Source: Halodesulfovibrio spirochaetisodalis
GTDB taxonomy: Bacteria; Desulfobacterota; Desulfovibrionia; Desulfovibrionales; Desulfovibrionaceae
NCBI RefSeq assembly: GCF_001672295.1
Contig: NZ_JXMS01000009.1
Span: forward strand, 61,157 to 125,156
Reading direction: 5' to 3'
DNA length: 64,000 nt
Under the pieces are notes generated by a model. It saw only the letters and a list, made by a program, of their open reading frames with translations. It had not been told where the DNA came from and did not search any database. Made by a program: the position numbers and the translations under genes. Positions 25,727 through 34,559 of the stretch are shown piece by piece; positions within the stretch are counted from its first letter, which is position 1; every line of letters starts with the position of its first letter.

Positions 25727-25757
25727 AAGCGTCTCTATTGTAGAGGCGCTTTTTTTG
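25727..25757 (+). terminator. Terminator after the TPR lipoprotein gene
   Basis: Arms AAGCGTCTCTA and TAGAGGCGCTT (25727-25752), then T. Confidence 0.85.
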
Positions 25758-25897
25758 TGCCTGAATGGTGGCTGAGTAAACACGGTCAACCGGCTTGGCG
25801 TAGGAGCGGGAGAGGGCGGGAACCGCCGTATGATATGGCTTTCATCACTTCCTTGCGTAAGGCAGTGTAGAGTGCTGTAAAAGAATACGGAGGCTCT

Positions 25898-26428
25898 ATG
25901 GATTGGAAAGATCTGGGAATGAGCGTGGCAAAGGTTGCACCAGTGCTTGGAGCAGCTCTTGGTGGGCCTGTAGGTGCAATTGCTGGTGCTGCAGGTACAC
26001 TTATCAGCAGTTTTCTCGGTGTAGAGCCGGAGCCGCAGGCTGTTGCGGCTGCATTGAACGACCCGAAAGTTCTTGTGTCCCTTAAAAAGCTCGAAGTTGA
26101 ACAGCAGGAGCAGGTAATGGCCTGGCAACGGGTTCAGCTTGAAGTGGAATTACGCAATGTGCAGGATGCACGGGCGCGAGAGGTTGCGTTGGCTAAAGCC
26201 GGACACGGTGGTGCGTGGGTAACGGGAATAGTCTCTCTTGTCGTCATTTGCGGTTTTTTCTGGATGCTGCGCGAAGTGGTTTCGGCACCGCAGGTAAGTG
26301 AGCCGGCGTTGCTGCTGCTTGGCTCATTGGGAACTGCGTTTGGTGCTGTGGTCAACTACTACCTTGGTTCTTCACTGGGGTCATATCGGAAGGATAAGGC
26401 TGGAAGCGGAGGTAATAGTGGGACGTAA
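25898..26428 (+). CDS. Holin of the 3TM gene-transfer-release type
   Basis: 176 aa. Hydrophobic segments: VAPVLGAALGGPVGAIAGAAGTLISSFLG (about residues 13-41), WVTGIVSLVVICGFFWML (about 108-125) and LLLLGSLGTAFGAVVNYYLGSSLG (about 137-160). A charged helical region sits between the first two. This arrangement matches the GTA_holin_3TM family, which releases phage or gene-transfer-agent particles. It is the first gene of a three-gene phage remnant; the next start lies within its last codons. Its own promoter is not evident. Confidence 0.8.
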   Translation: MDWKDLGMSVAKVAPVLGAALGGPVGAIAGAAGTLISSFLGVEPEPQAVAAALNDPKVLVSLKKLEVEQQEQVMAWQRVQLEVELRNVQDARAREVALAKAGHGGAWVTGIVSLVVICGFFWMLREVVSAPQVSEPALLLLGSLGTAFGAVVNYYLGSSLGSYRKDKAGSGGNSGT

Positions 26429-26702
26429 TAACGAGATGCTGTGGCAGATGGACAGGCGGGTAACGTTGAGCGTTGCCTTTGCGGTCATGACTGCGGTGGC
26501 GACGGTGGCAGGTGTTTTTAGCAGTTTTACTGCGCGCCTTGATCATGTTGAGCAGGTTACCGGTTTGTTATCGAAAGAAAATATTGCACAGCAGCAGGTT
26601 GTCATAAAAGTCGCTCGAATTGATGAGCGGGTTGCCGCCATGCAGGAAGTGCTTTCTGAGATAAAAGCAGAGTTACGGGGAGTGAAGAGCGATGGCAGGT
26701 GA
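26418..26702 (+). CDS. Small membrane/coiled-coil phage protein (DUF2730-like position)
   Basis: 94 aa. One transmembrane segment (VTLSVAFAVMTAVATVAGVFSSF, about residues 15-37), then a coiled coil (DHVEQVTGLLSKENIAQQQ...MQEVLSEIKAELRGVK). The start is GTG with GGAGG five bases upstream, overlapping the holin gene by 11 bp. Similar small proteins precede the terminase genes in Mu-like phages (DUF2730 position), a context-based guess. A longer frame from 26298 would lie mostly inside the holin gene and is rejected. Confidence 0.65.
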   Translation: MGRNNEMLWQMDRRVTLSVAFAVMTAVATVAGVFSSFTARLDHVEQVTGLLSKENIAQQQVVIKVARIDERVAAMQEVLSEIKAELRGVKSDGR

Positions 26703-27357
26703 GGAGCACATGGCACCATTGCAAACCGGTTCGATTGAAGAAGAGAGAGAGGGGGTAGATGAAGTAGAGGGACGAAAGCGAAAACAAAAATTAACATCGA
26801 GACAACGACGTTTTGTGGATGAATACCTGATTGATTATAACAGTAAAGTTGCTGTTTGCCGTGCCGGATATGCTGAGGCCCGCGCTGGAACTACGGCAAA
26901 AAGACTTCTTAGCACGCCAGAAGTGCGCAAAGAAATTGCACAGCGCGAACAACAAAGGGCAGCGCGAACCCGCGTTACGCAGGATGCAATAGTAAAAGAA
27001 TTGGCTGCGGTAGGGTTTGCCAATTTGAAAGACGTCTGTGTGTGGGATGACGGGTGCCTTACTTTGCGAAATTCGCGTGACCTTAGTGCCGCGCAGGCAG
27101 CATCCATTGCAGAAATTACTGAGACTGTGACAACGCGAGGCGGAACAGTGCGTGTGAAACAGCATTCAAAACTTAAGGCTCTGGAAATGTTGGCAAAGCA
27201 TGTAGGATTGTATGATCAGCAGGAAATCGAAGCATCAGGAAAGGAATTAGAAGAGCTTTCGCCAGTCTTAAAAAAACGGTTGGAGAGTATCTACGGAACA
27301 TTGGACCTTAATGCAGAGTCGAATATCTGCCCCTCTGATGAACCGGAAGGGGCATAA
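26692..27357 (+). CDS. Phage terminase small subunit (XtmA/Terminase_2-like)
   Basis: 221 aa. After a charged leader, KLTSRQRRFVDEYLIDYNSKVAVCRAGY...AGTTAKRLLSTPEVRKEIAQRE (about residues 32-85) is the DNA-binding helix-turn-helix of small terminase subunits. The C-terminal half carries LKALEMLAKHVGLYDQQ, also typical of this family. Small terminases recognise pac/cos DNA and recruit the large ATPase subunit. No large terminase gene follows; a terminator is reached 90 bp later, so the packaging machinery is incomplete here. Confidence 0.82.
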   Translation: MAGEEHMAPLQTGSIEEEREGVDEVEGRKRKQKLTSRQRRFVDEYLIDYNSKVAVCRAGYAEARAGTTAKRLLSTPEVRKEIAQREQQRAARTRVTQDAIVKELAAVGFANLKDVCVWDDGCLTLRNSRDLSAAQAASIAEITETVTTRGGTVRVKQHSKLKALEMLAKHVGLYDQQEIEASGKELEELSPVLKKRLESIYGTLDLNAESNICPSDEPEGA

Positions 27358-27446
27358 AAAAGCATTCAGCAGCTTCCCAACACTTTCTCGGGTTATTTTT
27401 TATATAAATACATCAGTCGTATTGTGCACGGAGCGAGATGTAATAT

Positions 27447-27490
27447 CGGTCAGTCTATTCTTTTGCAAAGAATGGGCTGACCGTTTTTTC
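27447..27490 (+). terminator. Terminator closing the phage remnant
   Basis: Arms of about 16 bp starting CGGTCAGTCTATTCTT and ending AAGAATGGGCTGACCG, with several G-U pairs, then six T. Confidence 0.8.
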
Positions 27491-28168
27491 TAGCTGATCT
27501 ATGCAGGTTTATGTTGAAATATGTTTTAAGTTAAATGTGTTATTGTTTGAACGGTCAATGCGTTGCTGGTGCTTCTGTATAGTGTGTTGGGAGGTGATTT
27601 CGTTGCGTTATGCAATATAAATGCCCCGAATAGAATTTTCTATTTACCCCTTTATATTTTTCTCGAAATGTGTATAAGAAAGGGTTCCTGCATTGAACCG
27701 AAGCGGTGCTATCCTTGCAGTACGCACTCCGTGTTGCGCAGTAGAGCGCCGCGGTCTGTGTGCTGGCTGCCAAAATCAGATACGAAATTGTTTTATGGTG
27801 GAGGTGTGACTGTAATATTTTACATGTGTACACTTCTTTTTTATTGCGCAAATGCAGTTTTTGTATGCGCCATGAAGCTCCACTTTTTTACACGTATTTT
27901 ATGTCATCTGACCGGCATCAGATAGCAGTCTTTTTTTGTCCAATGCAGCTAAAATTTTTTCATGTTCACACTCTTTCCTTTCTATTTTTTTATCGAGAGC
28001 GAGTATATTACTGCGGCATTGATTGATAACTCATTCAGTGCCGTATGGTATGTGAAAAGTTATATATTTCACAAACGTACGCAACGTACATGCAGCAAGT
28101 GGTCAATGTTGTCTGAAAGTATGCAATAATACGGGAATATTATTCTATCAGCTTAAAATGTATATTTT

Positions 28169-28197
28169 TTGACAAATTTGTTGTGGGTTGCTATGTG
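28169..28197 (+). promoter_or_regulatory. Promoter of the liv operon
   Basis: TTGACA (28169-28174) and TATGTG (28192-28197) with a 17-bp spacer. The transcript would have a leader of about 105 nt with AGGAGG before livJ. Confidence 0.6.
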
Positions 28198-28309
28198 AGA
28201 GAAGTATACCCAAAGCCCTTTGACGTTGGGGTTTGGGGTTGGTTTTCGATAAAGGAGAGGGAATTATTTGTAGGATTTTTATAGAAAGTCATCCATAGGA
28301 GGATTTCGA

Positions 28310-29434
28310 ATGAAAAGATTTATGCGCGTTTTAGCCTTAGGGCTGGTTGCTTCCTTGTTGCTCTCTTCTGCTGCGCTTGCAGCAGATACTATTAAGATTG
28401 GCTTGCAGGCACCGCTCACAGGTAAATATGCATCTGAAGGTCTCGATATGAAAAATCTTGTTGAGATTCTCGCTGCCAAAGTGAATGCTGACGGTGGTGT
28501 GAAAGGCAAGAAGATTGAGATTATCGCAGAAGATGATGCATTTGATCCTAAAACGGCAGCTCTTGCCGCACAGCGCCTCGTTACTTCTGGTGTAGTAGCG
28601 GTTATTGGTACCTATGGCTCTTCTATTACTGAAGCAGCACAGGACATTTATGATGAAGAAGACGTTATTCAGATTGCCACCGGGTCCACAATGGTGCGTT
28701 TGACTGAAAAAGGTCTTGAAAACTTCTTCCGCACATGTCCTCGTGACGATTCCCAGGGCGCAGCTGCAGCTCAGGTTCTGAAAGACCGTGGATACAAGCG
28801 TATTGCTATCCTGCATGATAACTCTTCTTATGCAAAAGGTCTTGCAGATGAGACTCGCAAGCGTCTTGATGATAACAGTGTTGTATTTTTTGATGCACTC
28901 AACCCGGGTGAGCAGGATTACAATACCATTCTTACTAAAATCAAAGGCTTCAATCCTGACGTAATCTTCTTTACCGGCTACTTTAACGAAGCAGGTCTGC
29001 TTCTTCGCCAGAAAAAAGAAATGAAGTGGGATGTTGCTATGATGGGCGGCGACGCTACTAACAACCTTGATCTGGTCAAGATTGCCGGTAACGATGCAGC
29101 TAAAGGTTTCTTCTTCGTGAGCCCTCCGGGCGTGAACGACCTTACTTCTCCTTTTGCAAAAGAAGTTCTGGATACATATAAAGCAAAGTACAACTCACTC
29201 CCTGCTTCTATCTGGTCTGTGTTTGCTGGCGATGCGTTCCTCGCAATCGTTGAAGCTCTCCGTCAGACAGATTCAACTGATCCAGAAGTTCTTTCCGAGT
29301 ACTTACGTAACAAAATGGACAACTACCCGGGGCTTACCGGTTCTATCGCGTTTGATAACAAAGGCGACCGTGCAGGCAAGTTCTACCGCGTCAGCGAAGT
29401 TAATGCTGATGGCGAATTCGTAATGTTACCGTAA
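28310..29434 (+). CDS. livJ: Branched-chain amino acid ABC transporter substrate-binding protein
   Basis: 374 aa. Periplasmic binding protein with a signal peptide (about residues 1-24, ending LAADT), then the type-I binding fold: IKIGLQAPLTGKYASEGLDMKN, VIGTYGSSITEAAQ, FRTCPRDDSQGAAAAQ, GFNPDVIFFTGYFNEAGLLLRQ. It captures leucine/isoleucine/valine-like ligands for the LivHMGF transporter encoded directly downstream. Paralogues can bind other amino acids or amides, so the ligand is not certain. Strong ribosome binding site AGGAGG. Confidence 0.92.
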   Translation: MKRFMRVLALGLVASLLLSSAALAADTIKIGLQAPLTGKYASEGLDMKNLVEILAAKVNADGGVKGKKIEIIAEDDAFDPKTAALAAQRLVTSGVVAVIGTYGSSITEAAQDIYDEEDVIQIATGSTMVRLTEKGLENFFRTCPRDDSQGAAAAQVLKDRGYKRIAILHDNSSYAKGLADETRKRLDDNSVVFFDALNPGEQDYNTILTKIKGFNPDVIFFTGYFNEAGLLLRQKKEMKWDVAMMGGDATNNLDLVKIAGNDAAKGFFFVSPPGVNDLTSPFAKEVLDTYKAKYNSLPASIWSVFAGDAFLAIVEALRQTDSTDPEVLSEYLRNKMDNYPGLTGSIAFDNKGDRAGKFYRVSEVNADGEFVMLP

Positions 29435-29450
29435 CTTCGGCTTCTCTTTT

Positions 29451-29500
29451 CCAGAGCACGGCACGGCAAGGGTGCTGTGCTCTGGATTTTACCGTTTTTT
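29451..29500 (+). promoter_or_regulatory. Intercistronic hairpin between livJ and livH
   Basis: 14-bp arms (29451-29464 and 29472-29485, one G-U pair) beginning CCAGAGCACGGCAC, followed by ATTTTACCG and seven T. It can act as a partial terminator or 3'-end stabiliser, giving more binding protein than permease. Confidence 0.6.
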
Positions 29501-29519
29501 TCTCAACGGGATATTCCTT

Positions 29520-30425
29520 ATGGAAGAATTTTTTCAGCAGCTTACAAATGGCTTGGCGGTAGGCGGCATTTATGCCCTCATCGCGCTTGGATACACCATG
29601 GTATATGGTGTGTTGAAATTGATTAACTTTGCACACGGTGATCTTTTCACAATCGGTGCCTTTTTAGGACTCACGCTGCTCACGTCGCTGGGTCTTACAG
29701 ACTCTATCGGACCGGTTGCCGGTTTGCTGGTACTGGCTGTCATGGTGGTGATTCTTGTGGGTGTGGTGGGCTTTTTGCTCGAGCGCATTGCGTACCGACC
29801 GCTTCGTTCATCACCGCGACTTTCTGCAGTGGTAAGCGCACTTGGTGCATCCATCTTTTTCCAGAACGCTATCATGCTTATCTGGGGTGCTCGTCCGCTT
29901 GTATACCCGCACGGCCTGTTACCTAATGTGACTGTGAACGTTTTCGGTGCAGAGCTTCCTCTTATCCGAATCCTTATGTTTGTCATTTCTGTTCTGCTCA
30001 TGTGCGGTCTGTACTACCTGACGCATAAGACCCGAATCGGTACCGCTATCCGCGCGGCAGCCATCGATCAGGGAGCTGCAAAGCTCATGGGTATCGATGT
30101 TAACCGTGTGATCAGTCTCGTATTTATGATCGGGCCTGCTCTCGGTGGCGCAGCAGGTGTTATGGTTGGCCTTTATTACGGGCAGATCAACTTTACCATG
30201 GGCTGGCTGTACGGCCTCAAAGCATTTACAGCAGCAATTCTTGGCGGTATCGGCAACATCCCCGGTGCGATGCTGGGTGGCTTGCTGCTTGGTGTTGTTG
30301 AGTCTCTTGGAGCTGCATACATTTCCATTGCATGGAAAGATGCGATCTCCTTCCTTGTTCTCATTCTCATTTTGATCGTCCGTCCTACCGGACTGCTGGG
30401 CGAAAGGGTGGCTGACAAGGTATGA
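29520..30425 (+). CDS. livH: Branched-chain amino acid ABC transporter permease LivH
   Basis: 301 aa with about eight membrane segments. LTNGLAVGGIYALIALGYTMVYGVLKLINFAHGDLFTIGAFLG is the classic LivH N-terminus, and AFTAAILGGIGNIPGAMLGGLLLGVVE the cytoplasmic coupling loop. It forms the membrane channel with LivM. The start at 29520 matches the family N-terminus. It overlaps livM by 4 bp. Confidence 0.95.
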   Translation: MEEFFQQLTNGLAVGGIYALIALGYTMVYGVLKLINFAHGDLFTIGAFLGLTLLTSLGLTDSIGPVAGLLVLAVMVVILVGVVGFLLERIAYRPLRSSPRLSAVVSALGASIFFQNAIMLIWGARPLVYPHGLLPNVTVNVFGAELPLIRILMFVISVLLMCGLYYLTHKTRIGTAIRAAAIDQGAAKLMGIDVNRVISLVFMIGPALGGAAGVMVGLYYGQINFTMGWLYGLKAFTAAILGGIGNIPGAMLGGLLLGVVESLGAAYISIAWKDAISFLVLILILIVRPTGLLGERVADKV

Positions 30426-31387
30426 TTAAAAAACAAGACATATTGTGCCTTGCGGGTGCAGCAGTCTTTGCCTGTGCTCCGCTGGTGCTTGATGCCTACT
30501 GGACAGATGTGCTGAACAATATCGGGCTTTACGCAATTCTTGCCTTGAGCTTGAATATTATTCTCGGACAGTGTGGTCTGTTTCAGATGGGGCATGCAGC
30601 GTTCTTTGCCGTGGGTGCCTACACCTCTGCAATCTTGAACACCATGTTTGATATTCCGTTGTTATGGACTATGCCGCTTGCGGGTATTCTGGCCGGTCTG
30701 TTCGGTCTTATCGTGGCGCGCCCTATCATTCACCTGCGTGGTGACTACCTGCTTATCGTTACTATCGGTATTGTAGAGATTATCCGCATTGCCCTTATCA
30801 ACGACGTGGGTGGATTGACCGGTGGTGCCAACGGTATCTTCGGTATTGATCGCCCGATGCTGTTCGGTCTTAAAATCAAACGTCCATATCAGTTCTTTTA
30901 CCTGATCTGGGGCTTCTGTGCTGTGACTATTTTCCTGTTCCACAGACTGGAGAACTCCCGATTCGGCAGGGCGTTGAACTATATTAAAGATGATGACGTA
31001 GCCGCTGAAGGCTCCGGTATCGATATCTCCCGTTACAAGCTTATTGCTTTTGTTATCGGTGCTTTTTGGGCAGGTATGGTGGGAACCATCTTTGCCGGTA
31101 AAATGAAGATTATTTCTCCTGAATCATTTTCATTCTGGGAGTCTGTCCTTCTGTTTACCATTGTTATTCTCGGCGGCATGGGCTCTATCCGCGGGGTTCT
31201 TCTTGGGGCATTTCTTATTATCGGCTTGCCGGAACTGTTCCGTGATTTTGCATCGGCACGAATGCTTGTCTTCGGTGCTGCCATGATCGCTATGATGATT
31301 TTCCGTACACAGGGGCTGTTGCCTCCGTTACCGCGAAAATATGATGTATCCCGCTTTTTCAGTAAAGCTGAGGGAGAACAGTCATGA
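30422..31387 (+). CDS. livM: Branched-chain amino acid ABC transporter permease LivM
   Basis: 321 aa with about nine membrane segments. LNIILGQCGLFQMGHAAFFAVGAYTSAIL and VILGGMGSIRGVLLGAFLIIGLPELFRDF are the family signatures. Partner of LivH. It starts within the livH stop (ATGA) and overlaps livG likewise, so translation is coupled through the operon. Confidence 0.95.
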   Translation: MIKKQDILCLAGAAVFACAPLVLDAYWTDVLNNIGLYAILALSLNIILGQCGLFQMGHAAFFAVGAYTSAILNTMFDIPLLWTMPLAGILAGLFGLIVARPIIHLRGDYLLIVTIGIVEIIRIALINDVGGLTGGANGIFGIDRPMLFGLKIKRPYQFFYLIWGFCAVTIFLFHRLENSRFGRALNYIKDDDVAAEGSGIDISRYKLIAFVIGAFWAGMVGTIFAGKMKIISPESFSFWESVLLFTIVILGGMGSIRGVLLGAFLIIGLPELFRDFASARMLVFGAAMIAMMIFRTQGLLPPLPRKYDVSRFFSKAEGEQS

Positions 31388-32154
31388 GTCTTGTAGAACT
31401 TAAGAACCTTACCAAAACTTTTGGTGGGCTGCTTGCTGTTAATGACGTTTCCTTCAGTGTTGAAGAAGGCTCCATTGTCGGCCTTATCGGTCCGAACGGA
31501 GCTGGTAAGACTACAGTATTCAACTTGATTACAGGCAACTACATTCCTGATACCGGCGAAGCCATTTTTGACGGCAAAGATGTGGTGGGCATGCAGACGC
31601 ACCGCATTGTTAATCTCGGTATTGCCCGTACCTTCCAGACTATTCGTCTTTTTAAGAGTTTGAATGCATTGGAAAACGTGCTTTCCGGCTGTCATTGCCG
31701 TATGAAATCAGGTGTTTTTGCTTCCATGTTCCGTACTCCTGCTCAGCGGGCAGAAGAAAAGCGTGTGCTGGAAAAAGCAATGTCTGAGCTTGAGTTCGTC
31801 GGGCTGAAAGATCAGTGGGATACACAGGCGGACAGCCTCTCCTACGGTAAGCAGCGTTTGCTGGAAATTGCCCGTGCTCTTGCTACTGAGCCTAAGTTTA
31901 TCATCCTTGATGAACCTGCAGGCGGCATGAACGATCAGGAAACGCAGGAACTCATTGAGCTTATCAAAGCCATTCGTGAACGCGGTATTACTGTATTGCT
32001 GATCGAACACGATATGAGTCTTGTTATGAAGATCTGTGAACACCTTATCGTGCTTGAATACGGTGCAGTGATTGCTGAAGGCGATCCGGAAACTATTAAA
32101 AACGATCCCCGGGTTATTGAAGCATATCTCGGTGCTGATGATGATCTGCTGTAA
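31384..32154 (+). CDS. livG: Branched-chain amino acid ABC transporter ATPase LivG
   Basis: 256 aa. Walker A GPNGAGKTT, signature SYGKQRLLEIARAL, Walker B IILDEPAGG, H-loop IEHDMSLVM. The AGGMNDQET element after Walker B and the C-terminal VIEAYLG are typical of LivG. It overlaps livM by 4 bp. With LivF it powers import. Confidence 0.96.
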   Translation: MSLVELKNLTKTFGGLLAVNDVSFSVEEGSIVGLIGPNGAGKTTVFNLITGNYIPDTGEAIFDGKDVVGMQTHRIVNLGIARTFQTIRLFKSLNALENVLSGCHCRMKSGVFASMFRTPAQRAEEKRVLEKAMSELEFVGLKDQWDTQADSLSYGKQRLLEIARALATEPKFIILDEPAGGMNDQETQELIELIKAIRERGITVLLIEHDMSLVMKICEHLIVLEYGAVIAEGDPETIKNDPRVIEAYLGADDDLL

Positions 32155-32168
32155 GGGAGACTTGCCAT

Positions 32169-32885
32169 ATGCTACTTGAACTTCGTGATCTGCACGTAAA
32201 CTACGGCAATGTAGAAGCACTGCACGGCATCAATCTTACAGTAAATGAAGGTGAGATTGTAACAATTCTCGGCGCTAACGGTGCGGGAAAATCAACTACG
32301 TTGAACTCCATTTGCGGGCTTGTAAAAGCAAGCAAAGGGGAGATTCTGCTGGATGGTAAACCTATCCATACCGTTCCTGCGCATAATATCGTTAAGCTCG
32401 GTATCTCTCAGTCTCCTGAAGGACGTCGCGTATTCTCCACACTGACTGTGGAAGAGAATATGGAATTGGGTGCCTTCACGCTGTCAGACAAGGAAAAGAT
32501 AGCACGGAACAAAGAATGGATTTATGACTTGTTCCCGCGTCTTCTTGAGCGTCGGGGACAGCTTGCAGGTACACTTTCCGGTGGTGAGCAGCAGATGCTT
32601 GCAATCGGTCGTGCGCTCATGTCCAATCCGCGTCTGCTGTTGCTTGATGAGCCTTCTCTCGGACTTGCACCGATTCTGGTTAAATCTATTTTCGATACTA
32701 TCCGTAAAATTAACAAGCGCGGCTTGACCGTGATTCTTGTTGAGCAGAATGCCCGTGCAGCGCTTAAATTGGCTGACCGCGGGTATGTAATGGAAGTAGG
32801 CAACATCGTTCTTGCTGATGATGCTGATACGCTGCTTTCGAATCCGGATATTCAGTCTGCATATCTTGGTGGTAAGGGACATTAG
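32169..32885 (+). CDS. livF: Branched-chain amino acid ABC transporter ATPase LivF
   Basis: 238 aa. Walker A GANGAGKST, signature LSGGEQQMLAIGRALM, Walker B LLLLDEPSLGLAP, and VEQNARAALKLADRGYVMEVG near the end, all LivF hallmarks. Last gene of the operon; GGGAG precedes the ATG. A terminator follows at 32941. Confidence 0.96.
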   Translation: MLLELRDLHVNYGNVEALHGINLTVNEGEIVTILGANGAGKSTTLNSICGLVKASKGEILLDGKPIHTVPAHNIVKLGISQSPEGRRVFSTLTVEENMELGAFTLSDKEKIARNKEWIYDLFPRLLERRGQLAGTLSGGEQQMLAIGRALMSNPRLLLLDEPSLGLAPILVKSIFDTIRKINKRGLTVILVEQNARAALKLADRGYVMEVGNIVLADDADTLLSNPDIQSAYLGGKGH

Positions 32886-32940
32886 TCCTGATAGTAGTTG
32901 TAACTTGTCGTTACAGGTACCACCATTGTTACTGAGATGA

Positions 32941-32977
32941 AAAAAGGCTGTCCCTCATATGAGGGACAGCCTTTTTT
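32941..32977. terminator. Bidirectional terminator after livF
   Basis: Arms AAAGGCTGTCCCTC and GAGGGACAGCCTTT around ATAT, with A and T runs on either side. It also ends slyX. Confidence 0.9.
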
Positions 32978-33023
32978 AGATTCTTTGCGCGGTAGCTGAA
33001 TGTTCTACGCAGTATTGCAAACG

Positions 33024-33248
33024 CTAGACATTGCCGCCGTAGTGCGGTGGCGGGCCATCATCTACGCCTCCATCATCAAGAACAGGGCTGAGTTGACGGA
33101 TGCGCAGGATAACAGCTTCCATTTTCTTTTCCATTTCATCAAGCTGAAACTGCTGGTTTGTCAGCGCTTCATTCAGTTCGGAAATGGTTTTTTCCTGAAA
33201 GTACAGCTGCTCTTCTAACTGTGCGAGACGTTCTTTGGTTTCTTTCAT
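33024..33248 (-). CDS. slyX: SlyX-family protein
   Basis: 74 aa coiled-coil protein. [37 protein letters not shown] and the C-terminal PPPHY are diagnostic for SlyX, whose function is unknown. It overlaps the upstream EVE gene by 4 bp (ATGA). Confidence 0.88.
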   Translation of the reverse strand: MKETKERLAQLEEQLYFQEKTISELNEALTNQQFQLDEMEKKMEAVILRIRQLSPVLDDGGVDDGPPPHYGGNV

Positions 33249-33715
33249 GCCTGCTCCTTTGCAAGGTTGCAGATGATATCAAATTCTTTCTTATCTACGG
33301 GCATTACAGAAAGGCGGGAGCCTTTTCGTAACAGTTCCATGCCTTCGAGTCCGGGAATCTGTCGTAATTCTTTCAGCGTAAGGGCTCGTGGGAATTTTTC
33401 CACCAGCTTCACATCCACCATAAACCAGCGCGGTTTTTCTTCCGTTGATTTAGGATCAAAATGATCGTCTTCGGGATTCCATGCTGTATGGTCAGGGTAA
33501 CTTTCACGGACAACTTCACATACACCGACGACTGAAGGATTGGTGACGCTGTGGTAGAACAGCACCTTGTCGCCAAGCTTCATTGCATCACGCATGAAAT
33601 TGCGTGCCTGATAATTTCGTACTCCATCCCATGATGTGGTCTGGTTCGGCTCCCCCGCCAGTGTGTCAATGGAATAGCATCCGGGTTCAGATTTAACGAG
33701 CCAGTAGTTAGCCAT
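33245..33715 (-). CDS. EVE-domain protein
   Basis: 156 aa. [49 protein letters not shown] and [24 protein letters not shown] cover the complete EVE/thymocyte-nuclear-protein fold. EVE domains are PUA-like and bind modified bases such as methylated or glucosylated DNA or modified RNA. The gene precedes and overlaps slyX; a shared role is not known. Confidence 0.9.
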   Translation of the reverse strand: MANYWLVKSEPGCYSIDTLAGEPNQTTSWDGVRNYQARNFMRDAMKLGDKVLFYHSVTNPSVVGVCEVVRESYPDHTAWNPEDDHFDPKSTEEKPRWFMVDVKLVEKFPRALTLKELRQIPGLEGMELLRKGSRLSVMPVDKKEFDIICNLAKEQA

Positions 33716-34085
33716 AGTACGCTCCGTTTCTATATAGAGACTGGCAAAAGTCCTGATGTTGAAGATAATTCTATATCAAAAGATTATCGCAGAGTGTGTT
33801 CGAATACAAGCGGTAGTAGAAAGAGGAGTGTCCGACTGTGTATTGGCTTTGACAGAGCGTAGCACAGTTTGGAGGGAGCAGTAACGGATTAGTTTGTGAA
33901 AAATACAGGAGGGGAGTGCCGATGCAACCTATGTATATTCTATGGAAAGGCGTGTAAGTGAAAAAAACTCAGATGATAACATGCCGAAACATTAGTATAT
34001 TAATGTAAACATTCTTTCGCCACAGGAGTAACTTTGATATTCTGGCAGCCACCTGTGTTATTGAGAATATATCTTGGAGGGTTGT
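33716..34085. other. Intergenic region with a possible 11-codon leader peptide
   Basis: Nothing larger than a mini-gene is visible. AGGAGGGG at 33907-33914 stands before ATG at 33922, which opens an 11-codon frame (MQPMYILWKGV) ending at 33957. The rest holds A/T-rich sequence leading to the DUF3124 gene. Confidence 0.4.
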
Positions 34086-34556
34086 ATGAGAATGAATCGC
34101 GCTACTGTTTTTATTTGTTTATTGTTTTTTGCTGCCTGTATGCTTCTGCCACCGGACGCTTCTGCACGTACCAGACTGAACGGACAAACCTTGTACGCAC
34201 CTGCATATTCATACATTTATCACGGTAACAGAGAGGCAACGATAAATCTGACAACGACATTGAGTGTACGGAATACAAGCCGTAAGGAAACCATCAGGAT
34301 AACCAGTGTGGAGTACTACAATACTGAAGGAAAGCTGCTGCGCAGTTATCTGGATAAACCAGTAGTGATGGCGCCACTCCAGTCTATACGGTATATCGTA
34401 AGTCTTAATGACGATGAAGGCGGCTCCGGCGCAAATTTTATTGTGAAATGGGAAGCAGATAAGGCCGTTGATGTACCGATTGTTGAAAGCATTATGCTCG
34501 GTACAGGTTCATCATACGGATTTGCGTTTCTTACTCAGGCTGTGCCGATTGAATAG
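34086..34556 (+). CDS. DUF3124-family exported protein
   Basis: 156 aa. A signal peptide (about residues 1-26, ending PPDASA) is followed by an all-beta domain: GQTLYAPAYSYIYHGNR, LSVRNTSRKETIRITSVEYYNTEGKLLRSYLDKPVVMAPLQSIRYIV, GANFIVKWEA, VESIMLGT. This matches DUF3124, a small family of unknown function. GGAGG five bases before 34086 fixes the start. It converges with the gene ending at 34560 without a clear terminator. Confidence 0.8.
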   Translation: MRMNRATVFICLLFFAACMLLPPDASARTRLNGQTLYAPAYSYIYHGNREATINLTTTLSVRNTSRKETIRITSVEYYNTEGKLLRSYLDKPVVMAPLQSIRYIVSLNDDEGGSGANFIVKWEADKAVDVPIVESIMLGTGSSYGFAFLTQAVPIE

Positions 34557-34559
34557 CTG

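Larger units (their letters stand above)
27358..28309. other. 952-bp region without a supported gene
   Basis: After the terminator at 27447-27490, the sequence is A/T-rich with many T runs and several overlapping short frames of implausible composition (rich in Cys, Phe, Leu). A hairpin ATCTGA...TCAGAT near 27906-27924 precedes a T run. At the right end are the liv promoter (28169-28197) and a leader of about 110 nt. The region may be a decayed tail of the phage remnant. Confidence 0.5.

Noticed and set aside
26298-26417. Upstream extension of the small phage membrane protein
   Set aside because: It falls within the holin gene in another frame; the GTG at 26418 has a near-ideal GGAGG and correct spacing.
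27563-28026. Overlapping plus- and minus-strand frames in the 27.5-28.0 kb gap
   Set aside because: Cys/Phe-rich translations typical of T-rich non-coding DNA, with no ribosome binding sites and several frames competing for the same stretch.
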